Positions 8,180 to 16,312 of a stretch of DNA of 64,000 nt are shown here, piece after piece; the first letter of the stretch is position 1, and each line of letters opens with the position of its first letter. Origin of the DNA: DATLWN01 sp964422615 (GTDB taxonomy: Bacteria > Pseudomonadota > Zetaproteobacteria > Mariprofundales > Mariprofundaceae); the NCBI GenBank assembly GCA_964422615.1, contig CAYRBJ010000004.1:47434-111433 (forward strand). The letters are read 5' to 3'. The notes below the pieces were generated by a model, which had not been told where the DNA came from, ran no database searches, and saw only the letters and a program-made list of their open reading frames with translations. Both the position numbers and the translations under genes were made by a program.

Positions 8180-9636
8180 GGCTGCCGAATCAAATCCGCG
8201 TCCCCTTTCCGCCGTCCATCCTGATCACGGCGCTGCTGGTGGGCATGCTGCTGTACGCCGCCTTCCTCGTGGCGCCGGATACGGTACGCATGCCGATCCT
8301 GATCCTGGCGGCACTGATGGTGGCGCTCGTGGCCTTTTCCAGCGTGGAGTTGACGCTCTACCTGCTGATCCTGTCCACGCTGCTGTCACCGCAGTTGCGT
8401 TTCGGCGGCGCTACCGCCGCCCAGATGGCGGCCGAACACATCAGCACCACCGCCTCCCGTGGCATCACGCTGCGCGTGGATGATTTGCTGTTGATACTGA
8501 TCAGTCTGACCTGGCTGTTCCGCATGGCCATCTTCAAGGGACTGGGCACGGTGCGCAAGACACCGATCAACAGTCCCATCGGCTGGTACTGGCTGGCGAC
8601 CGCCTTCGCCACGCTGGTCGGCTACTATGCGGGCAGGGTCGGCATGTATGGCTTCTTTTTCGTGGTCAAGTACCTGGAATATTTTGTGCTTTTCTACATG
8701 ATCGTCAACCAGATCCACGATGAGCAGGCGATCCGCCGCTACATCAAGGTGATGCTGTTTACCTGCCTGGTGGTCAGCATCGTCGGTATCGCCCAGATAC
8801 CGAGCGGGGCGCGGGTTTCGGCCCCGTTCGAGGGGACTGATGGCGATCCGAACACCTTCGGCGGCTATCTGGTGCTGATGTTTTCCGTGGTGCTCGGCAT
8901 CTTCCTGCAAGTGCAGGATCGGGCAAGGAGGTTCAGGCTGGCCGTGCTTGGCTGTATCATCCTGGTGCCACTGGCGTTTACCGAATCCCGCTCCTCATAC
9001 CTAGCATTCATGGTCGCAATCGGCATGTTCATGCTGTTTGCCAGGCAGAAGCGCCTGCTGATCATCGTCAGCCTGGTGGGGCTGACCCTGGTGCCGGTGG
9101 TGCTGCCACAGAATGTGATCCAGCGCGTCATGTACACCTTCGACCAGGCGCGCGAGTCCGGGCAGATCGCGGTGGGTGGCATGCATCTCGATACCTCGAC
9201 CAGCGCGCGCCTGCGTTCCTGGGAACATGTGCTCAAGCACGATTTTCCCCGGCATCCACTGATCGGCGTCGGCGTCACCGGCGGCGAGTTTATGGATGCC
9301 CAGTATGCGCGCGTGCTGTCCGAGACGGGTATCATAGGCCTGGTGCTGTTCGTCTGGTTTCTGCGCCGGGTGTGGGTGCTGCTGCGCCGATGCTATGATC
9401 GTCTGCAGGATCCGGTGCTCAAGGGCACGGCCCTCGGCACCCTGTGCGGATACGGCGGCCTGTTGTTCCATGCCATCGGCACCAATAGTTTCATCATCGT
9501 GCGTATCATGGAGCCGTTCATGATTCTGCTCGGTCTGTTGATGGCCGCCATGCTGGTGGAGCAGGACGATGTGCAGGCGCCCGAAGCCAACCTGCAGCCG
9601 GAAACTTCCCGGTTGCAAACTGCCGGGACAGGGTGA
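8176..9636 (+). CDS. O-antigen polymerase/ligase (Wzy/WaaL-like) membrane protein
   Basis: A polytopic inner-membrane protein with a Wzy_C/O-antigen-ligase-type core. Ten or so hydrophobic segments are seen, with RSSYLAF and, in the large loop, TSARLRSWEHVLKH and HPLIGVGVTGGEF, typical of the family. The first ATG/GTG (8239, 8245) falls inside the first helix (SILITALLVGMLLYAAFLVA). The only upstream initiation candidates after the in-frame stop at 8170 are CTG codons. CTG 8176 makes a 4-bp CTGA overlap with the preceding gene and lies after a GGGGGGTGAG purine stretch, so I use it (about 486 residues). It probably polymerises or transfers the lipid-linked repeat unit. Confidence 0.82.
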   Translation: MRLPNQIRVPFPPSILITALLVGMLLYAAFLVAPDTVRMPILILAALMVALVAFSSVELTLYLLILSTLLSPQLRFGGATAAQMAAEHISTTASRGITLRVDDLLLILISLTWLFRMAIFKGLGTVRKTPINSPIGWYWLATAFATLVGYYAGRVGMYGFFFVVKYLEYFVLFYMIVNQIHDEQAIRRYIKVMLFTCLVVSIVGIAQIPSGARVSAPFEGTDGDPNTFGGYLVLMFSVVLGIFLQVQDRARRFRLAVLGCIILVPLAFTESRSSYLAFMVAIGMFMLFARQKRLLIIVSLVGLTLVPVVLPQNVIQRVMYTFDQARESGQIAVGGMHLDTSTSARLRSWEHVLKHDFPRHPLIGVGVTGGEFMDAQYARVLSETGIIGLVLFVWFLRRVWVLLRRCYDRLQDPVLKGTALGTLCGYGGLLFHAIGTNSFIIVRIMEPFMILLGLLMAAMLVEQDDVQAPEANLQPETSRLQTAGTG

Positions 9637-9648
9637 GGATATACGGGC

Positions 9649-10983
9649 ATGCGGTCGATGACGGGTAAATTCCTCCTGCTGGCCATGACGGCGTTGTGGC
9701 TGATGGCGGCCGGCATGCGCTCGGGTGAGGCGGCCACCATTGACGATGTGCGCCTGTGGACCGCGCCGGACCATTCCCGCTTGGTATTCGATCTGGACCA
9801 TTCGATCAGTTACGACCTGTTCAGGCTGCACAATCCTGAACGCATCGTCGTGGACATGCGCCGCACGCGCCTCGGCACCAAAAGCATCGACAGCCTGCCG
9901 CTGCCCGATCCGGTGATCCAGGATATCCGGCACGGTGCGCCGAGCCCGGATGTGCTGCGCGTGGTCGTCGACGTCAAGGAGAAGGTGCAGCCCCGCTCGT
10001 TCCTGCTCAAACCGATGCAGGGCAAGCCCTATCGTCTGGTGGTCGATCTGTTGCGTCCCGAGAAAGGAGACAGGAACCAGTCGCCGATCACCGCCCAGAG
10101 CACCAGCCACGAGGTGGTGATCGCCGTCGATGCGGGACACGGGGGCGAGGATCCCGGCGCCACCGGCCCCCACGGCCTGCAGGAGAAGGTCGTGACACTG
10201 GCCGTGGCCAAGGCCCTGGCCAGGGACATCGATGCTCACCCGGGCATGCATGCCTTTCTGACCCGCACCGGCGATTATTATGTGCCGCTCGAAGAGCGCG
10301 TGCGCCTGGCGGTGCGGGCACATGCCGATCTGTTCATCAGCATCCACGCCAATTCAAGCCGCGATCATTACGTCAAGGGAGCCAGCGTGTACATGCTTTC
10401 CGAGAAAAAGGCCTCGGACAAGGTGGCGCAGATTCTGGCCGACAAGGAAAACGCCGCTGATGCGATCGGCGGGGTGATGCCGCAGGAGGTCCAGGATCCC
10501 GTGGTCAACGAGATCCTGGTGGATCTGAAGAAGCGCGAAAGCCTGAACAGCGCGCAGATCCTGGCCAAGGACATCCTGCATGATCTGGGCAAGATCGAAC
10601 CGATCAAGTACCCGAAGGCCAAGAGCGCGCGCTTCGTGGTCCTGACCGAACCGCGCATGCCGAGCGTGCTGGTCGAGCTCGACTTTATCTCCAACCCGCG
10701 GCGCGAGCGCCTGCTGCGCGAGACCAGGTATCGCAAGAAGCTGGCCAGGGCCCTGAGCCAGGCCAGCCTGACCTTCCTCAAGCAGGAGGGGCGCCTGGTG
10801 GTGGCCAAGCGTAAAAGCCCCCGGGCTGCCAATCGCACATACGTGGTCAAGCCCGGGGATAACCTGTGGAAGATCTCGAAACGCTATGACGTGCCCGTCG
10901 CCGATATCCGGCAGACCAATCATCTGGATTCCTCCCAACTCTTCGTCGGCCAGCAACTGACCCTGCCGGATTCCAATTCGTGA
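9649..10983 (+). CDS. amiC: N-acetylmuramoyl-L-alanine amidase, AMIN + Amidase_3 + LysM
   Basis: An exported 444-residue peptidoglycan amidase. A signal peptide spans about residues 1-29. An AMIN domain (about 30-140) serves for septal or envelope targeting. The zinc-dependent Amidase_3 domain (about 155-385) shows ligands in VDAGHGGEDPG, GLQEK and SIHAN, and the catalytic Glu in VLVELDFIS. A C-terminal LysM domain (YVVKPGDNLWKISKRY, about 398-442) binds peptidoglycan. AmiC-type enzymes cleave the stem peptide from MurNAc during daughter-cell separation. Here the gene is not beside mutL/tsaE but lies 12 bp after a Wzy-like gene and overlaps msbA by 4 bp, so it is co-transcribed with envelope polysaccharide genes. 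Confidence 0.92.
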   Translation: MRSMTGKFLLLAMTALWLMAAGMRSGEAATIDDVRLWTAPDHSRLVFDLDHSISYDLFRLHNPERIVVDMRRTRLGTKSIDSLPLPDPVIQDIRHGAPSPDVLRVVVDVKEKVQPRSFLLKPMQGKPYRLVVDLLRPEKGDRNQSPITAQSTSHEVVIAVDAGHGGEDPGATGPHGLQEKVVTLAVAKALARDIDAHPGMHAFLTRTGDYYVPLEERVRLAVRAHADLFISIHANSSRDHYVKGASVYMLSEKKASDKVAQILADKENAADAIGGVMPQEVQDPVVNEILVDLKKRESLNSAQILAKDILHDLGKIEPIKYPKAKSARFVVLTEPRMPSVLVELDFISNPRRERLLRETRYRKKLARALSQASLTFLKQEGRLVVAKRKSPRAANRTYVVKPGDNLWKISKRYDVPVADIRQTNHLDSSQLFVGQQLTLPDSNS

Positions 10984-12725
10984 GCACACGCCAGCTCTAT
11001 CGGCGCCTGCTGGCATTCCTGCGCCCGTATTACGGGCGCCTCGGCGTAGCGATGCTTTGCATGATCGTGCTGGCAGCGTGCACCGCAGCGCTGGCCTGGG
11101 CCCTCCGCCCTGCGCTGGACGATGCGCTGACCGGCAAGAACCAGCAGATGATCTACCTGATCCCAGTCATGATCATCGGCCTGTATATCGTCAAGGGCAT
11201 CGCCTACTACGGGCAGGCCTACCTGATGGGCTTCATCGGGCAGCGAGTGATCTTCGATCTGCGCAACGCGTTGTACCGCCGGCTGACCGAGCAATCCCTC
11301 GGCTTCTTCGCGCACCGCAAGACCGGCGAGATGCTGGCGCGCCTGAGCTACGACGTGACGCTGGTGCAGGCGGCGGTCAGCACCACGGTGACGTCCCTGA
11401 TGCGTGACGTGGCGACCATCGTGTTCCTGATAGCTGTGATCCTTTACCAGGACTGGATGCTGGCCCTGATCTCGCTGATGGTGTTCCCGGTCGTGGTCTA
11501 CCCGATCGCCCGCTTCGGGCGCAACATGCGCCGGGCCAGTCGTGACGGCCAGGTGTCGATGGGCGAGATGTCGAGCCTGGTCGAGGAGACGGTCGGCGGC
11601 ATCCGCGTGGTCAAGGCCTTCGGCATGGAGGACTACGAACGTGGCCGATTCGAGCGATTCACGCGGGATTTCCTGCGCCACCAGCTGCGCACCGTGCGCG
11701 TCAGCGCCCTGTCGTTCCCGATCATGGAGCTTCTGGCCGGCTTCGGCATCGCCGGCGTGCTGCTGTACGGGGGGCTGAAGGTGGCTTCCGGGCAGACGAC
11801 GGCCGGCACGCTGGTTTCGTTCCTGGCGGCGCTGATCATGCTCTACGAGCCGGTCAAGCGCCTGTCCAGCGCCAACAACCAGATCCAGCAGGGGTTGGCG
11901 GCATCCGAGCGCATCTTCGAGGTCATGGACGAACCGGTGACCATCCAGGACTCATCTTCGGCGGTACCGCTGGCCGGATTCAGGCAGGGCATTGCCTTCG
12001 AGCATGTGGCCCTGCAATACCCCGGCGCCGAGCGGCCGGTGTTACAGGATGTCAGTTTCGAGGTCGGGGTCGGCGAGGTGGTGGCGCTGGTCGGGCGCAG
12101 CGGCGCCGGCAAGAGCTCGCTGGTCAACCTGATCCCGCGCTTTATCGATGTCAGCGGCGGCACGGTGCGTATCGACGGGCACGATGTGCGCGAGCTTACG
12201 CAGGATTCGCTGCGCGCGCAGATGGCGTTCGTCACCCAGGAGGTGATTCTGTTCAACGATACGGTGCTGAGCAACATCGCCTACGGCCACGACGAGGCCG
12301 ACATGGCGAAGGTGGAGGCGGTGGCGAAGGCCGCCAACGCGCACGAGTTCATCGTCAGTCTGCCGCAGGGCTACCAGACCCTGGTCGGCGAGCGCGGGGT
12401 GATCCTGTCCGGCGGTCAGCGCCAGCGCCTGTCGCTGGCCCGGGCCCTGCTGAAGGATGCGCCGATCCTGATCCTGGATGAGGCGACCAGCAGCCTGGAC
12501 ACCGAATCCGAGCGCCTGGTGCAGCAGGCCATCGACCGCCTGATGCAGGGGCGCACCGTCATCGTCATCGCCCACCGCCTGTCGACGATCCGCCATGCCA
12601 GCCGCATCGTCGTGCTCGATCAGGGGCGGGTGACGCAGGTCGGCACCCACGACGAGCTCTTGGCGGCGGGTGGGCTGTACGCCGAGCTGTACCACATGCA
12701 GTTCGAGTCGCAGGAACTGGAATGA
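10980..12725 (+). CDS. msbA: Lipid A / lipopolysaccharide flippase, ABC half-transporter
   Basis: A 581-residue ABC half-transporter starting at GTG 10980 inside the amidase stop (GTGA). Six membrane helices occupy about residues 15-310. The nucleotide-binding domain has Walker A GRSGAGKSS (about 378), signature LSGGQRQRLS (about 481), Walker B ILILDEAT and the H-loop AHR. Length and order match MsbA, which flips core-lipid A across the inner membrane. A general multidrug exporter of the same family is the alternative. The neighbouring polysaccharide and acyltransferase-like genes support the lipid assignment. Confidence 0.88.
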   Translation: MSTRQLYRRLLAFLRPYYGRLGVAMLCMIVLAACTAALAWALRPALDDALTGKNQQMIYLIPVMIIGLYIVKGIAYYGQAYLMGFIGQRVIFDLRNALYRRLTEQSLGFFAHRKTGEMLARLSYDVTLVQAAVSTTVTSLMRDVATIVFLIAVILYQDWMLALISLMVFPVVVYPIARFGRNMRRASRDGQVSMGEMSSLVEETVGGIRVVKAFGMEDYERGRFERFTRDFLRHQLRTVRVSALSFPIMELLAGFGIAGVLLYGGLKVASGQTTAGTLVSFLAALIMLYEPVKRLSSANNQIQQGLAASERIFEVMDEPVTIQDSSSAVPLAGFRQGIAFEHVALQYPGAERPVLQDVSFEVGVGEVVALVGRSGAGKSSLVNLIPRFIDVSGGTVRIDGHDVRELTQDSLRAQMAFVTQEVILFNDTVLSNIAYGHDEADMAKVEAVAKAANAHEFIVSLPQGYQTLVGERGVILSGGQRQRLSLARALLKDAPILILDEATSSLDTESERLVQQAIDRLMQGRTVIVIAHRLSTIRHASRIVVLDQGRVTQVGTHDELLAAGGLYAELYHMQFESQELE

Positions 12726-13342
12726 ACCAGCGATTCATCGGTCGCTTGGTTCCCAAAGTGATTTATCTTATCTATCGGTTTCTGTGCAAGACGATCCGTT
12801 GGGAGTATGTCGGAGATCGCTATGACAATGCGATGCCACCATTCGTTCTCGGGTACTGGCATGCAAGGATTCTGATGCTCCCGTACGCCTTTCCAGGCTG
12901 GAATGGCTCGCTCCTGATTTCGGATCACCAGGACGGCAGCTATATCGCTGATGCTGCCAAATTGATGGGCTTTGATTCCACCCGCGGTTCTTCCACCCGC
13001 GGAGGTTCGCGGGCCCTGCTGGCACTGATCCGGATTGCCAGGTCGGGATTCCCAATCGCCGTTACCCCGGATGGACCGAAGGGGCCGGCCGAAGAGATGA
13101 AAATGGGAGTCGTGCTGATGGCAAAGAAGAGTGGGCTGCCGTTTCGTTCAGCCTGTTATGCGACCCGACAGTACTGGCGCGCCGGGTCGTGGGATCGTTT
13201 TTACATCCCCAAGCCTTTTACAAGGGGTGTTTTTGTCCTCAGTGATCCCATCGTCGTCGAGGATACGGATGAAAAGACGCTTGCCCGCTTTCAAGCGGTG
13301 ATGGATGAAACCCAGGCAAAAGCCGATAGTTATTTCGTATAA
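12722..13342 (+). CDS. DUF374 family lysophospholipid acyltransferase-like protein, copy 1
   Basis: A 206-residue protein of the DUF374/LPLAT-like family. An N-terminal hydrophobic segment is followed by FVLGYWHARILMLPY, DHQDGSYIADAAKLMGF and the highly conserved VTPDGPKGPAEEMKMG. The family is predicted to transfer acyl chains to envelope lipids, but substrates are poorly known. The ATG overlaps the msbA stop (ATGA), suggesting it modifies the lipid that MsbA flips. A second copy follows 84 bp downstream. The catalytic H-x4-D motif of classical acyltransferases is not obvious in this copy; the HA(R) position is present but no Asp follows at the usual distance. Confidence 0.85.
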   Translation: MNQRFIGRLVPKVIYLIYRFLCKTIRWEYVGDRYDNAMPPFVLGYWHARILMLPYAFPGWNGSLLISDHQDGSYIADAAKLMGFDSTRGSSTRGGSRALLALIRIARSGFPIAVTPDGPKGPAEEMKMGVVLMAKKSGLPFRSACYATRQYWRAGSWDRFYIPKPFTRGVFVLSDPIVVEDTDEKTLARFQAVMDETQAKADSYFV

Positions 13343-13426
13343 TTTCCGCGTCCAGCCCAAAAAAAGTGGTTCACCCGACACAACCATCACGATAAATTAG
13401 GTCCATTGGTTTTGGACGGTAAATGA

Positions 13427-14035
13427 ATGGACTGGTTAATTCCTCGACTCATCTATCTGATTCACAAGTTTCTTACGGTGACCATCCGCTGGGAATTCGT
13501 CGGCGAGCGCTACAAACCGGGCGCTGCACCCTACCTCCTCTGCTTCTGGCATGCCCGCATCCTGATGATGCCCTACGCCTACAGGGGGTGGGACGGTTCG
13601 ATGATGATTTCCGAACACAAGGACGGCGTCTATATCGCCGACGCCGTAGAGTTGATGGGTATCGAATCCAGCCGCGGCTCAACCAAAAAGGGAGGGGCGC
13701 GCGTGTTCCGGGAGATGATCAGTAAGGCCAAAAAGGGCAGGGCACTCGGCATTACGCCGGACGGCCCGAAGGGGCCGCGCGAGGTGATGCAGCCGGGTAC
13801 CGTGCTGCTGGCGAAGAAGAGCGGATTGCCGATTCGCCCCGCCTGCTATGCGACGAAACGGCATCGGCGGATCAATTCCTGGGACCGTTTCTACCTGCCT
13901 CTGCCGTTCACACGCGGCGTGTTCGTCATCGGCGAGCCTGTCTATGCGGACAGCGACGACAATGCCGAAAATCTGCACCGCTTCCAGCAGGCGATGGACG
14001 AGGTCCAGGCCAGGGCGGACAGCTATTTCGATTGA
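13427..14035 (+). CDS. DUF374 family lysophospholipid acyltransferase-like protein, copy 2
   Basis: A 202-residue paralogue of the gene before it. It shares YLLCFWHARILMMPYAYRGW, EHKDGVYIADAVELMG, GITPDGPKGPREVMQPG and the same C-terminal SWDRFYLPLPFTRGVFV, so the two arose by tandem duplication and then diverged at many positions. The ATG at 13427 gives the expected N-terminus MDWLIPRLIYLIHKF; an ATG at 13423 is in another frame. The 84-bp gap before it is AT-rich and could hold its own weak promoter. It is the last rightward gene before a convergent terminator. Confidence 0.85.
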   Translation: MDWLIPRLIYLIHKFLTVTIRWEFVGERYKPGAAPYLLCFWHARILMMPYAYRGWDGSMMISEHKDGVYIADAVELMGIESSRGSTKKGGARVFREMISKAKKGRALGITPDGPKGPREVMQPGTVLLAKKSGLPIRPACYATKRHRRINSWDRFYLPLPFTRGVFVIGEPVYADSDDNAENLHRFQQAMDEVQARADSYFD

Positions 14036-14107
14036 TGGCCGCTTACAGTCAGCAGCGGACCCTCAGAGGGTCTGCAATCTCAGTAGCGATTCGGTTGTCG
14101 CACTGGA

Positions 14108-14311
14108 TTAATAGATAGAGCAGATGCTATGTCGGCGCGTCCAGGTATTGTTGCGCAATGCCAGTTGGCATGTTTCAAAACTGTCGTAGAACTCTTCGGA
14201 TATGCGTTCCGAGCATCCAAGTTCGCAGCGCCCGATGAAGTATCCACGATCGCTGTGCATGACTATGTACAAGCCGGCTCCTTTCAATGAAACCAATGAA
14301 TAAAAAGGCAT
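14108..14311 (-). CDS. Doubtful 67-residue hypothetical protein
   Basis: I do not recognise a family. This is the only frame of note in the 352-bp gap 14036-14387, which is more AT-rich than its surroundings. The predicted protein has plausible composition, with a central GRCELGCSERISEEFYDSF segment and four cysteines. Against it, the ATG at 14311 lies inside the stem of a terminator hairpin; an in-frame ATG at 14260 is an alternative. No good ribosome site was found. The rest of the gap holds two short inverted repeats (14058-14072 and 14158-14171) and nothing else I can interpret. Confidence 0.22.
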   Translation of the reverse strand: MPFYSLVSLKGAGLYIVMHSDRGYFIGRCELGCSERISEEFYDSFETCQLALRNNTWTRRHSICSIY

Positions 14312-14334
14312 GCTACACGCATGCCTCCATTTTT
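14302..14334. terminator. Bidirectional rho-independent terminator
   Basis: AGGCATGC (14306-14313), loop TACAC, GCATGCCT (14319-14326): a perfect 8-bp stem. It is flanked by AAAAA on the left (a T-run for leftward transcripts from ppx) and CCATTTTT on the right (for rightward transcripts from the acyltransferase gene). It sits between convergent operons. Confidence 0.8.
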
Positions 14335-14387
14335 AATATATCGCGCATGTCACGAATGGCCGGTCATGGCAGCGGCCATTGCATGTG

Positions 14388-15335
14388 TTAATTGGAAAGG
14401 ACTCTCAGCCAGGCGCCTTCCAAGAGGCCGGCATCGACGACGATCAGCTCCGGATGGTGCCAGCGGGCGAAGATGGCATCGATGATGGCCAGGCCTGCCA
14501 CGATCAGATCGGCCCGGCCCGGCTCGATGGTGCGAAGCGCCTGGCGCTTATCGTGGGTCATGGCCAGCAGGCGATCGCGCAGGGCGATGAACTCGGTATG
14601 CGGCATACGGTGGTTGTTGATGCGCGCGATGTCGTACGGATGCAGGTCGAGCTCGGTGGCGGCCAGGGTGGTGATGGTGCCGGCGGTGCCGACCAGATGC
14701 TTCGGCGCCTTCCCGTCGGGCCAGCCGTCGGCCACCGCGTCCAGATGCATGCCGGCGGTGCGCACCATGGCCCGGTAATCCTCGGCCGACGGCGGATCGC
14801 TGGCCAGATGCGCCTCCACCAGGCGCACCACCCCGAGCCGGCGGCTGACGGCATCGACGAGGGCCTCATCCCGTACGCGGATGAACTCGGTGCTGCCGCC
14901 ACCGATGTCGAACAGCAGCATGTCATTTCTCGTTTCAGGACATAGCACGCCCATGGCGCCTGCCAGCGACAGCCGCGCCTCGGTGTCGCCGTCGATGATG
15001 CGCACACGGATGCCGGTCACCTCTTCGATGTGCTGGCGGAAGTCCTCGCCGTTGGCGGCCTCGCGCATCGCAGCGGTGGCCACCGCCTGGGTTCCGCCCA
15101 GGCGCGCCCCGTGTTTGGCGATCAGGTGCGCGAATTCCATCAGGGCGGCCATGGCCCGTGCCATGGCTGCTTCGGACAGCTGGCCGCTTTGGTGCAGCCC
15201 CTCACCAAGGCGCACGATGCGATGGTCGCGGTAGACATCGCGCCAGGGAGCGGCGGAGCCGGGCGGGGGATCGGCGGCGATTAGCAGGCGCAGGGTGTTC
15301 GAGCCGATGTCGATGGCGGCGCGGGTGCCGTCCAT
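14388..15335 (-). CDS. ppx: Exopolyphosphatase / pppGpp phosphohydrolase family protein
   Basis: A 315-residue Ppx/GppA-family enzyme of the actin-like ATPase fold that hydrolyses polyphosphate or pppGpp. Motifs are AAIDIGSNTLRLLI (phosphate 1), VATAAMREAANGEDF, the acidic IIDGDTEARLSLAGAMG and LLFDIGGGSTEFI (phosphate 2), then GTAGTITTLAA. It lacks the C-terminal HD-like domain of long Ppx proteins, so it is the short type. The ATG directly abuts the stop of the carbonic-anhydrase-like gene. It is the last gene of the argC operon and is followed by a hairpin terminator. Confidence 0.9.
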   Translation of the reverse strand: MDGTRAAIDIGSNTLRLLIAADPPPGSAAPWRDVYRDHRIVRLGEGLHQSGQLSEAAMARAMAALMEFAHLIAKHGARLGGTQAVATAAMREAANGEDFRQHIEEVTGIRVRIIDGDTEARLSLAGAMGVLCPETRNDMLLFDIGGGSTEFIRVRDEALVDAVSRRLGVVRLVEAHLASDPPSAEDYRAMVRTAGMHLDAVADGWPDGKAPKHLVGTAGTITTLAATELDLHPYDIARINNHRMPHTEFIALRDRLLAMTHDKRQALRTIEPGRADLIVAGLAIIDAIFARWHHPELIVVDAGLLEGAWLRVLSN

Positions 15336-15860
15336 TTAGTCGATGTGTTTCACTTCGGTCTGGTGCAGTTTGGCGAGTCCGACGTAATGCGCGGCCGATC
15401 CGGGCAGGAACAGCTTCTCGCCCGCGTCCAGTTCGCGCTTCTCGCGGGCCGGCACGCCGGCGTACAGGTAGCCGCCGCGCAGCACCTTGCCCTCGGGCAC
15501 CAGGGCACCGGCGGCCAGAAAGCAGCCGGTTTCCAGCACGGCGCGGTCCATGACGACCGCCCCCATGCCGACCAGGCATTCATCCTGGATCTCGCAGCCG
15601 TGCAGGATCACCCGGTGCCCGACAGTGACGCGGTCGCCGACCACGCAGGGCGTGACGCCCTCGCTGGTGTGCATCAGGGTGTGGTCCTGGATGTTGCTGT
15701 CGCGACCAATGCGGATGTCGTGTACGTCTCCTCTGAGCACGCACTGGTACCATATACTGCTGTTTTCACCGATCCACACCCTGCCGATGACCTCCGCCGA
15801 ATCGGCGATGAAGGCCGAGTCGGCGATGTCCGGACGCCAGTGCCGGTAGGAGGCGATCAT
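15336..15860 (-). CDS. Gamma-carbonic anhydrase family protein (YrdA-like)
   Basis: A 174-residue left-handed beta-helix protein with hexapeptide repeats. The three zinc-type histidines are in DHTLMH, VGH and ILHG, and the substrate-side segment reads NIQDHTLMHTSEG. The family includes YrdA/CaiE-like proteins whose carbonic anhydrase activity is often unproven. The start overlaps the bactofilin stop by 4 bp, so the two are coupled. Confidence 0.88.
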   Translation of the reverse strand: MIASYRHWRPDIADSAFIADSAEVIGRVWIGENSSIWYQCVLRGDVHDIRIGRDSNIQDHTLMHTSEGVTPCVVGDRVTVGHRVILHGCEIQDECLVGMGAVVMDRAVLETGCFLAAGALVPEGKVLRGGYLYAGVPAREKRELDAGEKLFLPGSAAHYVGLAKLHQTEVKHID

Positions 15861-16312
15861 GCCGTCTGCGGCGTCTCCCCGGCTTGTTCCTTGTGCACCT
15901 CGGGTGGGCGCTGCGGCTGCTTGGCCGGTTCCTTGTTCTCCATGATGCGGTTGCAGCGGCCGTTGATGGCGCCGCCCTCGGCCAGCGTCAGCACCGTATA
16001 CTCGACATCGCCGTTCAGCTGGCCGTTCTCGCCCACCTGCAGCGATTTCGAGGCGCGCACATTGCCGCGAACGGTGCCGTGCAGCACCAGGTGCGGCACA
16101 TCCACCTCGCCCTTGATCTCGGCATTGAGGCTGACGATCAGCGTGCCCTCGTTCTTCGAGCGGATGTTTCCCTCGAATACGCCGTCGATACGCACGGCTC
16201 CCTCGAAGTCCATCTCGCCGACGAAATGGGCGTGCGAGCCGATCAGCGTGTCGATGTGCAGGCCTTCGCCGCGCATCGATGGCTTGGGTGCCGGTTTATC
16301 ATTGAATTTCAT
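15857..16312 (-). CDS. Bactofilin (polymer-forming cytoskeletal protein)
   Basis: A 151-residue bactofilin (DUF583). A short disordered N-terminus is followed by a right-handed beta-helix core (about 18-122) with repeating G-x-V/I segments (FVGEMDFEGAVRIDGVFEG, AEIKGEVDVPHLVLHGTVRG), then a Pro/Lys/Glu-rich disordered tail. Bactofilins self-assemble into filaments that position cell-wall or polysaccharide machinery. Bactofilin next to a small coiled-coil membrane protein, downstream of argC, is a common arrangement in gammaproteobacteria. Overlaps flank it on both sides. Confidence 0.92.
   Translation of the reverse strand: MKFNDKPAPKPSMRGEGLHIDTLIGSHAHFVGEMDFEGAVRIDGVFEGNIRSKNEGTLIVSLNAEIKGEVDVPHLVLHGTVRGNVRASKSLQVGENGQLNGDVEYTVLTLAEGGAINGRCNRIMENKEPAKQPQRPPEVHKEQAGETPQTA

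Noticed and set aside
9001..10347. 448-residue minus-strand open frame across the Wzy-like and amidase genes
   Set aside because: Antisense shadow of two genes with strong domain evidence.
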